Positions 29,209-38,375 of a stretch of DNA of 58,735 nucleotides are shown in pieces; position 1 is the stretch's first letter; the number at the start of each line of letters is the position of its first letter. The stretch spans positions 1-58,735 of the forward strand of contig NZ_FNCP01000030.1 of assembly GCF_900100785.1 (NCBI RefSeq), in the 5' to 3' direction. Origin of the DNA: Desulfosporosinus hippei DSM 8344. GTDB taxonomy: Bacteria; Bacillota; Desulfitobacteriia; Desulfitobacteriales; Desulfitobacteriaceae. The notes beneath the pieces are model-generated. The model did not search any database and had not been told where the DNA came from. It saw only the letters and a program-made list of their open reading frames with translations. The translations under genes were made by a program, and so were the position numbers.

Positions 29209-29862
29209 TTAACAATCTTTCCAAGCCAAAAGGGCATCGACAGGAGTAGCATTTTTTCCATAGACCTCTAAAAAAGCCTTATTACTCTGATCATGGAACT
29301 TGCTAAAAATTACAGTGTTATACCCCAGTTTTTCAAAATCTTCAACTTCCCATCCTGATCGATGCCTTTGGAAGCTTTCTCCTCCTAAATTATAATGGTC
29401 GATATCAAGTTGACGAAAAAAACCTCTTGGAGTAAAGATAACCACTCTTTTGGTTGCAATTTCTTCCACTTGATTCAAGACATCTAATGCATCCTCTTTC
29501 TCAAAATGCTCAATAACATCAATCATAGTTACGCTATCAATCGACTTAGGCAAAAATAATTCTCTAAGCCGCTCTGCCCTATAATTTAACTTTAAAAACT
29601 TTTCACTCGCCCTAGCATTCTCGAGGTAGGGCCGATGCGCATCAACTCCAATTTTAATTGGACAATTAATTTTTCCGAGAGTCTCACCTACTCCACAGCC
29701 CACATCTAGGACTGTATTCGAATCTGAAAGTAGTTCATTAATCGAACTGAGAAAGTCTTTATGATTTACAAAGTTGATCACAAGCCGAACATCCTTCCAT
29801 TTAAAATTTCTTTCTTTATTATCGTATTCAATACTTCTTTTAAAGTACCAGTCGATACACAA
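29209..29862 (-). CDS. SAM-dependent methyltransferase, class I
   Basis: 217 residues. Motif I VLDVGCGVGETLG (residues ~49-61), motif II IGVDAHRPYLENA, and a VTMIDVIEHFEKEDAL motif (post-II) make a clear class I fold of the Methyltransf_11/23 type. Its position between two duplicated glycosyltransferase genes suggests it methylates a glycan or glycolipid. The start is uncertain: the longest frame begins with TTG at 29862 after GTGGGG, and a later start would remove only N-terminal residues before the SAM motif. Confidence 0.8.
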   Translation of the reverse strand: MCIDWYFKRSIEYDNKERNFKWKDVRLVINFVNHKDFLSSINELLSDSNTVLDVGCGVGETLGKINCPIKIGVDAHRPYLENARASEKFLKLNYRAERLRELFLPKSIDSVTMIDVIEHFEKEDALDVLNQVEEIATKRVVIFTPRGFFRQLDIDHYNLGGESFQRHRSGWEVEDFEKLGYNTVIFSKFHDQSNKAFLEVYGKNATPVDALLAWKDC

Positions 29863-29917
29863 TTACCCCACATGAAGGCATAGTATGTAGTATCGGAAAG
29901 CAAAGGGAGGACAAACT

Positions 29918-30907
29918 ATGAAAATTGTATTTCCTGTTCTTAGTTTAGAAATGGGTGGGGGAGCCCGTTTTATCTATCATCTCGCCAATGCCCTTTTTGA
30001 TAAAGGGCATGATGTTGAAGTTGTAATGCCTGAAAATGGACTCCAAGTATGGCCTCTTCGTACCAAATTAAGACGTGTAAAAGAGCTTACCCCTGCCTTC
30101 ATCCCTTCAGCAGATTTCATACTTCCAAATTTTTATTTGACAGTCAAACCCGCCTGGGAGTCTAAAAAAGGTCAAGTAGTGCGTTTAAGTTTGGGGTATG
30201 AACCTCTATGGGTTCCCGAATCACAAATAGCAAAACAGACTTATTTAATTGGCGCCCCAATCATGTCGATATCACAGTGGCACCGTCAACTCATTCTCCA
30301 GGAAACCGGCCTGCAAAGCACAGTAATTTCCGGGGGTGTAGATATATCGACGTTCCGCCCTTATTCCAAACCTTCTGCCCTTACAGGTCGCAAGAACATT
30401 TTTTACATCATGCGTGATCCTGCCTCAGGATATACCTGGAAGGGCGGCTCAGAGTTTTTACAAGTTATTAATCAAATTAAGGAACAGGTTGATTTTGACT
30501 TAACAGTTTCTATTCCAGAGAGTGCTCAATTTTCGTGCCCAGTTCCTTGTCAGGTTAGAACCTCGGCTACAGATCAAGAGCTTGCCCAGCTTTATGCTAA
30601 GGCAGACCTCTTTGTTTACACTTCCTACTTTGAAGCATTTGGTTTGCCTCCCCTTGAAGCGATGGCATGCGGCACAGCAGTTATAAGTACAGACTGTGGC
30701 GGAAATCGTGATTACGCCAGAAGTGGTGAAAACTGTTTATTAGTCCCCCCTAGTGACATTGATCAACTTCGCTCAGCTGTTTATCATTTATTGACAAAGG
30801 ATAATGAACGTCATCGTTTAGCAAATGCCGGGCATCTTTTCGCTCAAACTTGGACTTGGCAACGTACTGCTGATCAAGTAGAGGCATTTTTGTTGAGCCT
30901 TAGATAG
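29918..30907 (+). CDS. Family 4-type glycosyltransferase (paralogue of the 28108 gene)
   Basis: 329 residues. Shares PAWESKKG-VVRLSLGYEPLW, ISQWHRQLILQETG, YFEAFGLPPLEAMACGTAVI and GGNRDY with the gene at 28108, including the E-x7-E donor motif. AAGGGAGG site before ATG. A looser promoter-like match lies upstream: AC, 18 bases, then CATAGTATG (29872 region), close to the SigK form but with a longer spacer. A strong terminator follows. Confidence 0.9.
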   Translation: MKIVFPVLSLEMGGGARFIYHLANALFDKGHDVEVVMPENGLQVWPLRTKLRRVKELTPAFIPSADFILPNFYLTVKPAWESKKGQVVRLSLGYEPLWVPESQIAKQTYLIGAPIMSISQWHRQLILQETGLQSTVISGGVDISTFRPYSKPSALTGRKNIFYIMRDPASGYTWKGGSEFLQVINQIKEQVDFDLTVSIPESAQFSCPVPCQVRTSATDQELAQLYAKADLFVYTSYFEAFGLPPLEAMACGTAVISTDCGGNRDYARSGENCLLVPPSDIDQLRSAVYHLLTKDNERHRLANAGHLFAQTWTWQRTADQVEAFLLSLR

Positions 30908-30958
30908 AAGTATTTATCATTTTTTATCAATTGCAGAGTGCATAACTAAATCTTGACT

Positions 30959-30985
30959 GGGGCCGAGCTTAGGCCCCTTTTTTAT
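30959..30985 (+). terminator. Terminator of the 29918 glycosyltransferase
   Basis: GGGGCC-GAGCTTA-GGCCCC followed by TTTTTTATTTTTC. Textbook intrinsic terminator. Confidence 0.92.
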
Positions 30986-31081
30986 TTTTCTTTAACTAAA
31001 CAATATGCATCTTTCCATTAATTGTAGTCAGAATCAAGGATGACTTCATATAATAGTAATAATGTTTTAGGAGATTATGCA

Positions 31082-31717
31082 ATGGATTTTGAAGTAGTAA
31101 TCATATCTCATAGACCTCATCTATGCAGCGGCGCTGAATTATGCTTAAAGGCTCATAATTACAGAGTTTTTGATGGCAGAAATTACCCATCATTTTCAAA
31201 GCTTGTTAATGATTGTATAATTTCAAGCAAGCACGAAACAATAATTATATGTAATGAAAAAGCGAGACCGACACCTCAAGCAGTGGGAAAAATTTTGGTT
31301 ATGCTGAACGAAGGTTGGGGGATTGTTGCGCTATTTAGATTTGGTTTTTTTGGATTCAAGAAAGACTTAATCAGAAAAATTGGTTTTTTTGATGAGCGCT
31401 TTATTGGTGGTGGCTACGAAGATGTCGATTTTGCCAGAAGGCTGAAAGAGGCTAACATCGGTTATTACGAGAGCGAAGAAATACAGTATATCCATTTGCC
31501 TACATCTTGGAACTACGAGAAAACAAATTTCTCCCGAAACCAATATTTCAGAAAATGGAAAGAAGCAGCAAATATAATAACTAGGCAATTAGCAGAAGAG
31601 GACTATCCCTATGATCTAGGCCCATTCCAAAACACGAAGTTTATCGAGTTCGAAAAGTCAGTATTACTCCCATACCACGGAAATATTAAAGAAATCAAAA
31701 TGAAAACTGAATTATGA
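31082..31717 (+). CDS. Glycosyltransferase-like protein with galactosyltransferase C-terminal motif
   Basis: 211 residues. The C-terminal half has GFFDERFIGGGYEDVDFARRLKEAN, the acceptor-side (G/D)-x-GYEDVDF signature of family 2/7 enzymes. The N-terminus (FEVVIISHRPHLCSGAELCL) is shorter than usual and the classic DxD is not obvious, so donor binding may be unusual. I start at ATG 31082 (AGGAG 8 bases upstream) rather than ATG 31040, which follows its site without spacing. Confidence 0.7.
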   Translation: MDFEVVIISHRPHLCSGAELCLKAHNYRVFDGRNYPSFSKLVNDCIISSKHETIIICNEKARPTPQAVGKILVMLNEGWGIVALFRFGFFGFKKDLIRKIGFFDERFIGGGYEDVDFARRLKEANIGYYESEEIQYIHLPTSWNYEKTNFSRNQYFRKWKEAANIITRQLAEEDYPYDLGPFQNTKFIEFEKSVLLPYHGNIKEIKMKTEL

Positions 31718-31807
31718 TATATTTGAATTAACAAACAGAACAAAATTTAATGAAATTTTAAAGGACCCCCGTTATACCCAAAACCGAATATTAGTGTTCA
31801 TAACAAC

Positions 31808-31840
31808 AAAGGGTGAAAGCATAACTGCCGTTCACCCTTT
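31808..31840. terminator. Convergent terminator
   Basis: AAAGGGTGAA/TTCACCCTTT 10-bp perfect stem between the plus-strand gene ending 31717 and the minus-strand gene ending 31886; it can serve both. Confidence 0.75.
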
Positions 31841-31885
31841 TAGTAAAAATTTTTACTCTTTAAGGCTCAGGTTATTATTAATCTA

Positions 31886-32419
31886 CTATTTTTCCTGCCA
31901 AGCCAATTGAACCTGACGCTTTCGACAAATTGTTAAGCCAGGTGAAATTGGAATGGTCATTAACTCATATGATGATCCCGTTTCTCTCAACAACTCGTCT
32001 ATGGCAAGATAGGCAGTCCCGCACCATTCAGGCTGCATCATCTGCTCATTCCCTGGATGAGTATCATGCAATAAAACTAGACCGTGTGGGGCTACGAAAG
32101 GGAAAAAGTCTTTGAAGTCTTGTAACACTGCCTCTTTTGAATGATCTGCATCTATAAATAGCATATCAATCTGAAATGGGTTACCTCTTACTTCTTCAGC
32201 AAACTCTTGGGTAGTACCGTTAAAAAAGCGGGTTTTGGAAGACTGTTGCATATACTTGCCGGCTTCAGTACTTATATCAACCCCAATTAGTTGTTCTGCA
32301 AAAGGAACCAGTCGATTAAAAAGTGCACAGTGATATATCCCTAATTCCACGTATATCTTCGGCCTGACAAGGCTTACCAAGTTAACAATAAAATCTTCGT
32401 GCCAATTTAATAACGCCAT
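31886..32419 (-). CDS. SAM-dependent methyltransferase, Methyltransf_24 type
   Basis: 177 residues. KIYVELGIYHCALFNRL (motif I variant with acidic Glu and Gly), IGVDIS, then MLFIDADHSKEAVLQDFKDF and GLVLLHDTHPG. The last two are the hallmark of the Methyltransf_24/cephalosporin-hydroxylase-like group often found in glycan clusters, where members modify sugars. 18 bases downstream of the GT2-TPR gene, so probably in one operon with it. Confidence 0.8.
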   Translation of the reverse strand: MALLNWHEDFIVNLVSLVRPKIYVELGIYHCALFNRLVPFAEQLIGVDISTEAGKYMQQSSKTRFFNGTTQEFAEEVRGNPFQIDMLFIDADHSKEAVLQDFKDFFPFVAPHGLVLLHDTHPGNEQMMQPEWCGTAYLAIDELLRETGSSYELMTIPISPGLTICRKRQVQLAWQEK

Positions 32420-32437
32420 TTTACTCTGCCTCTTTCT

Positions 32438-33550
32438 CTATCCGTTTGAATTTTTGATTCCATTTTTAATAAAAACACCCTCTAAATATTTTCTGTTATA
32501 CAGAATCTGGGTATTGTCTGGGCGATACTTTCTAGCAATCTCATTATGCTCATAAGCTAATTCATATTTACCAAGGCGATCGTAACAGACACATAACTGT
32601 AAATGGGGCAGCCATGTCCAGCAAGCTTCATTTATTGGCCCCCAACTACTAATAGGTTTCTCTAATTGAGTAGCTAGTTTGTACCAAAAAGCACCTTGTT
32701 CATATTGCTCCCCAGTTAAAAAATAAAATCCTAATCGACAGCAAAACTCAGCTCTTGGTGGAGCATATTGAAAGGATTTCAGGATATATTCAAGTTGTTT
32801 ATCTGGCTTCTCGAGCTTTTGGTAACAGTCTGCCAGTTTCCCACAAGCAGAAATATTGTCCTCCACCCATCCTTGGTTTGTATTTAAAAAGTCCTTGTAA
32901 GATTCAATAGCCCGTTCATGGAGTTGGTGATCGAAGAGTTCATTTGCATAGTAATATAAATCCCGAGGGGAAAACGCTTCCCTTTTTGCTTTACGCTTCT
33001 CATATATCTTAAGGTTGCGGTCGGAATCATGACCTCCTATCCCTTTGTGAGTTACACAAATATCAGAATTCAAAATACTTCCGTACACTTCCAAATACTC
33101 GTGTACTGCTCCAATCCACCGAAAGTTTTTATTTCTTTTAACCAGGCGATTCCTTCTTAGACTAAAAGTAGCTAAACCAGATTGGTCAAAAGCTAACAGA
33201 TAGGGCATATTCACGACATCAAATGAAGTATTAAAACTCTCTTTTAACTTGAGAAACTTGTCACGATCTGAATCTACAAAGATATCATCTGCATCCAACC
33301 AAAGGATATAATCCATTGTCGCTTTGCTAAAAGCAAAATTGCGAGCTGCTGCAAAATCGTCGACCCAAGTAAAGTCATCTATTTTATCTGTATATTTCTG
33401 TACAATCTTTTTTGTGAGATCAATAGACCCTGTATCAATAATTACAATTTCATCTGGAATTCCCTTTACTGAATCAAGACACCTACCAATAGTTGCTTCC
33501 TCGTTGCGCACAATCATACACAAGCTAATTGTTATTGAACTGTCAGACAT
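32438..33550 (-). CDS. Family 2 glycosyltransferase with C-terminal TPR region
   Basis: 370 residues. GT-A domain in residues 1-~215: ISLCMIVRNEEATIGRCLDS, EIVIIDTGSIDLT, ILWLDADDIF (metal DxD). The C-terminal ~150 residues form helical TPR-like repeats (YYYANELFDHQLHERAIESY; ACGKLADCYQKLEKPDKQLE). This GT2-TPR layout also occurs in protein-modifying glycosyltransferases such as SunS, so a protein acceptor, for example the collagen-like chains nearby, is possible. GAGGGG site before ATG. Confidence 0.88.
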   Translation of the reverse strand: MSDSSITISLCMIVRNEEATIGRCLDSVKGIPDEIVIIDTGSIDLTKKIVQKYTDKIDDFTWVDDFAAARNFAFSKATMDYILWLDADDIFVDSDRDKFLKLKESFNTSFDVVNMPYLLAFDQSGLATFSLRRNRLVKRNKNFRWIGAVHEYLEVYGSILNSDICVTHKGIGGHDSDRNLKIYEKRKAKREAFSPRDLYYYANELFDHQLHERAIESYKDFLNTNQGWVEDNISACGKLADCYQKLEKPDKQLEYILKSFQYAPPRAEFCCRLGFYFLTGEQYEQGAFWYKLATQLEKPISSWGPINEACWTWLPHLQLCVCYDRLGKYELAYEHNEIARKYRPDNTQILYNRKYLEGVFIKNGIKNSNG

Positions 33551-33713
33551 GCTTTCTACCCCTCAAAGTTAGAATTAGTCATACTCTATTGTATTCAGAG
33601 AACTATGAGGCGGAAGCTTGACCACAATTATAAGTTTATTGACCCCCGGAATAGTAAACTAATCTAGTAAGTATAGAATGTAATTAATACTTGATCGATA
33701 GTATAATTACATT

Positions 33714-33745
33714 ATTCAGACGCGACCTATATGTCGCGTCTGAAT
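33714..33745. repeat. Perfect 13-bp inverted repeat in a gene-free spacer
   Basis: ATTCAGACGCGAC-CTATAT-GTCGCGTCTGAAT. It is GC-rich against AT-rich surroundings, with no U-tract on either strand. The 466-base spacer 33551-34016 has no gene I can support; one plus-strand frame stays open for about 80 codons (about 33749-33980) but has no start or ribosome site. Confidence 0.6.
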
Positions 33746-33914
33746 ATAAGAAAAACGTAGTTACCCGGCATACCACTCACTCCTATCGGGTGAGGCATCT
33801 CTAACAGAGTTGTCCTCTCAATACATACATTTTGGGCTTGCCGCCTCCCCTAACTCTATATGTCGAGCGGTTCAATGTGTTCCTAGAAAACAGATAATTA
33901 AACTAGAACTAAAA

Positions 33915-33960
33915 GAAAAGGAGTATACAATTACTTTAGATAGTAATTGCTATACTCCTA
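33915..33960 (-). terminator. Terminator of the first collagen-like gene
   Basis: AGGAGTATACAATTACT pairs with AGTAATTGCTATACTCCT (one bulged base) around a 6-base loop. On the minus strand TTTTCTTTTAG follows. It lies about 60 bases past the stop of the 34017 gene. Confidence 0.75.
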
Positions 33961-34016
33961 GTCGGTTCATTGATATAACCTTTTAACTTTAATCCTCTAT
34001 TATTATTTCCCAGTCA

Positions 34017-34883
<867 letters not shown>

Positions 34884-35119
34884 TATTTCTTCTCCCTTAC
34901 ACATACTTAAAATATACTATTATATAAGTGCCTTAATTCTCTGCAAGCGACGACTAAAAATACTATTATAATTAAAGTCATTTAATACTATGATATTGCA
35001 TATATTTTTTTTGTTACACCCTAACACTCACGAAAATGTCAATTATTACTTAGGGAAATCATTGGATTTTAGTGCCTAATACAAAATAAACAAGACAATC
35101 ATATCAACCCTATGAAATC

Positions 35120-35146
35120 AACTGCAGGCATTTAAAGCCCGCAGTT
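35120..35146. terminator. Weak hairpin after the second collagen-like gene
   Basis: AACTGC-A-GGC/GCC-C-GCAGTT stem with a 7-base loop, 28 bases past the stop of the 35175 gene. The T-tract is weak on both strands. The rest of 34884-35174 holds no gene. Confidence 0.4.
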
Positions 35147-35174
35147 GTTTGTTTAATCATTTCACTACAATTCA

Positions 35175-36440
<1,266 letters not shown>

Positions 36441-36465
36441 TTTCTCGTCTCCTTCTTTAATATTG

Positions 36466-36810
36466 CTAGAATGGGTTAACTTCTTGGGCAACTACTCGAT
36501 GAGCTGTAGTTAGATTACCTGCCGCATCTTTTCCCCAAGCTGTAACTTCAACAGCTTCTGAACTCACAACAAATTGAAATTCAAAGGCATCGAAATCTGC
36601 GAAATAATTTCTTAAGGCGACACCCCCTGGGGCAAGTACAAATAACTCCTGTACATACAACACCTTTGTTGTTCCACTTTGGAAAAATCCTTGAATGAGA
36701 ACATCTTGAGACGTTATATCATCATTCGTGATATTCACCGAAAGCGTCACGCTCGGCCTGACTCCCGCGACAGGAGTGTTTTCAAACAAACCAGTTGTTA
36801 AATTAGGCAT
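36466..36810 (-). CDS. Stand-alone shared N-domain protein A
   Basis: 114 residues made only of the domain found at the N-terminus of the collagen and YVTN fusions: [96 protein letters not shown]. No signal peptide, no Cys, beta-rich pattern. Function unknown. It may be a capping or anchoring subunit that assembles with the fused versions. GGAGGAG site upstream; 25 bases before the collagen gene, so co-transcribed with it. Confidence 0.8.
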   Translation of the reverse strand: MPNLTTGLFENTPVAGVRPSVTLSVNITNDDITSQDVLIQGFFQSGTTKVLYVQELFVLAPGGVALRNYFADFDAFEFQFVVSSEAVEVTAWGKDAAGNLTTAHRVVAQEVNPF

Positions 36811-36839
36811 ATAATCTCCTCCAAAATTTTAGTTTTATA

Positions 36840-36867
36840 TATTGTATTTTACTTGTCCGTTTTTCGT
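36840..36867 (-). promoter_or_regulatory. SigK-like promoter of stand-alone gene A
   Basis: On the minus strand GGTAAC (AC at 36866-36867), 17 bases, then AATACAATA (36840-36848). Nearly the same layout and bases as the promoter before the next gene (GGTAAC-N17-AATAGAATA). Confidence 0.5.
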
Positions 36868-36873
36868 TACCAT

Positions 36874-37212
36874 TTATGCTTTTGCTTCGAATATTTCTAA
36901 AGGGGCTGAAATAAGATTTCCATTAGAGTCTTTGCACCATACAGAAATTTCTACAGATTGAGAACTGGCAAAGAATAAAAACTCAAATGCATTAAATGGA
37001 ATAAAATAATTCTTTAAGACTACTGCACCTGATGCAAGAGTAAAAAACTCTTCGACATACTTGACTTTTGTAGTTTCAGTTTGAGAAAATCCCTCAATTT
37101 GAATTGCGACAGTAGAGCTATCATCATTTGAGATATTTACTGAAAGAGTTGGACTTGCCCAAATGCCTTCGACCGAAGGACTTTCTAACAAACCCGTAGA
37201 AAAATACGGCAT
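36874..37212 (-). CDS. Stand-alone shared N-domain protein B
   Basis: 112 residues, same family as the 36466 protein but more diverged: STGLLESPSVEGIWASPTLS, NISNDDSSTVAIQIEGFSQT, ETTKVKYVEEFFTLASGAVV, FIPFNAFEFLFFASSQSVE, and one Cys (WCKDSNGN) where the others have Gly. Function unknown. It has its own SigK-like promoter and a GGAGG site. First gene of the minus-strand set that leads through protein A to the BclA-like protein. Confidence 0.78.
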   Translation of the reverse strand: MPYFSTGLLESPSVEGIWASPTLSVNISNDDSSTVAIQIEGFSQTETTKVKYVEEFFTLASGAVVLKNYFIPFNAFEFLFFASSQSVEISVWCKDSNGNLISAPLEIFEAKA

Positions 37213-37245
37213 ATTTTTACTTACCTCCTAAATTATGGGTTTACT

Positions 37246-37273
37246 TATTCTATTGTTCATGTCCTAATTTTGT
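37246..37273 (-). promoter_or_regulatory. SigK-like promoter of stand-alone gene B
   Basis: Minus strand: GGTAAC (AC at 37272-37273), 17 bases, AATAGAATA (37246-37254). The spacer shares A-rich and GGACA segments with the promoter at 36840, so the two are related by descent or shared control. Confidence 0.5.
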
Positions 37274-37313
37274 TACCATTAAATCTTACTTTGTGATAGT
37301 CGCTCATAGTGGT

Positions 37314-37340
37314 ACAAATTCTTTAGTACAACATATGCTA
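37314..37340 (+). promoter_or_regulatory. SigK-like promoter of the Cys-containing coat-like gene
   Basis: AC (37314-37315), 16 bases, CATATGCTA (37332-37340): a full match to the SigK form AC-N16/17-CATAnnnTA. It is divergent to the promoter at 37246 on the other strand. Confidence 0.5.
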
Positions 37341-37411
37341 GTTATATAAGAGGATTAGCCTCTAAATAAAGTCTAACCTTACGTTTTCATATAAGAAAGG
37401 AAGGGAACAGA

Positions 37412-38362
37412 TTGTCTTATCAAAAACATTGTCCTCACGAATGGAAGCAACCAGCGCCTTTTATCCCTAATTGGGTTCGAGAAACTCCCAAACCAGTGGT
37501 GTGTCCTCAACCAATTCCACCGGTTACACCTAATCCTGTTTTTCCAAATACTGCAGCACTACAGATGTGCAATCCTTTAAAAATCGAAAAGATAGATTGT
37601 AGCTCAGTATTAATTACTATTTCGGTTCCTGCCCAATCTATTATTCACTTGCCCACAAAAGCACTAGAGGTAAAAACGATCAAAAAAAACTTTAAACTAA
37701 CACAAAATCATTTCTTTAATAGCGCTCCAACGCCACCCGGAATAACAAGCGATACTCCTAAGTTATTTATTGGCGGTCTTGTGCGCAAGGATATTCAATA
37801 TTCAGAAGCCGTGCACCAAACTCCAACCACTGTGGCAGGTCTGATGAAAGATTTTCTAGTCGATATTCCAATTTCTTGTGTAATTGACCTTGGCAGACAC
37901 TTGCAATTTCCAGGAATTCATTACGATCAGCAGCGAGAATATGGGTTTGTTGCATCAAAGGCAGAATTTAACCTTTTGAGTAAACAGTTTTACAACCATA
38001 TGCCGACCTGCCAACTTGTCTTCTGCCAAATTAACGAGACGGATAATGCCCTTGACTGTATTCCTTTGTATGGTGGTCCACCTGAAGAATATACTTTTAC
38101 CACCTTGCAGGAAAAAATGGTTCTTTTAATCCAGCTTCGACTCACCTTCCCAACCCCAATCGATTATAAAAATCCTCATTGTGACCCAGACAATGAGTCT
38201 GAAAGAGAAAACAATTACTGCTATGACAAGGATTCAAAACACAATAGAAAAAATAAATGTATAAATCCAAATGCGCTTTTTAGTAAAATAAATACCCTAT
38301 TAACAAAGCTTACTTGCATAATAAAAGGGCCACATCTAGTGGCCCTTTTATTATGCAAGTAA
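37412..38362 (+). CDS. Spore coat/exosporium-like protein (CsxC-type), hypothetical
   Basis: 316 residues, TTG start with AAGGAAGGG upstream. Pro-rich N-terminus (PKPVVCPQPIPPVTPNPVFP). The middle has ITISVPAQSIIHLPTKALEVK and KLFIGGLVRKDIQYSEA, a pattern I associate with SPOCS/CsxC-type coat proteins of Clostridia. The C-terminal part is charged with scattered Cys. No signal peptide or membrane helix. Its SigK-like promoter supports late sporulation expression. Oddly, the last ~17 codons lie inside a 27-bp perfect inverted repeat that looks like the transcription terminator. Family assignment is tentative. Confidence 0.65.
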   Translation: MSYQKHCPHEWKQPAPFIPNWVRETPKPVVCPQPIPPVTPNPVFPNTAALQMCNPLKIEKIDCSSVLITISVPAQSIIHLPTKALEVKTIKKNFKLTQNHFFNSAPTPPGITSDTPKLFIGGLVRKDIQYSEAVHQTPTTVAGLMKDFLVDIPISCVIDLGRHLQFPGIHYDQQREYGFVASKAEFNLLSKQFYNHMPTCQLVFCQINETDNALDCIPLYGGPPEEYTFTTLQEKMVLLIQLRLTFPTPIDYKNPHCDPDNESERENNYCYDKDSKHNRKNKCINPNALFSKINTLLTKLTCIIKGPHLVALLLCK

Positions 38363-38365
38363 GCT
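38307..38365. terminator. 27-bp perfect inverted repeat, bidirectional terminator within a coding end
   Basis: Arms 38307-38333 and 38339-38365 are exact reverse complements around the loop ATCTA; the core is AAAAGGGCCAC/GTGGCCCTTTT. A T-run follows at 38370-38377. It covers the last codons and the stop (38360-38362) of the plus-strand gene and lies 11 bases before the stop of the minus-strand giant glycosyltransferase gene, so it can end both. Confidence 0.85.
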
Positions 38366-38375
38366 ACTCATTTTT

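Noticed and set aside
33780-33880. Possible riboswitch (ACCCGAT and ATGCCGGGTAACTACG on the minus strand recall parts of the TPP element)
   Set aside because: The other conserved parts are missing and no thiamine gene is nearby.
33749-33980. About 80 codons open on the plus strand in the spacer before the first collagen gene
   Set aside because: No start codon with a ribosome site, and the frame passes through the terminator hairpin.
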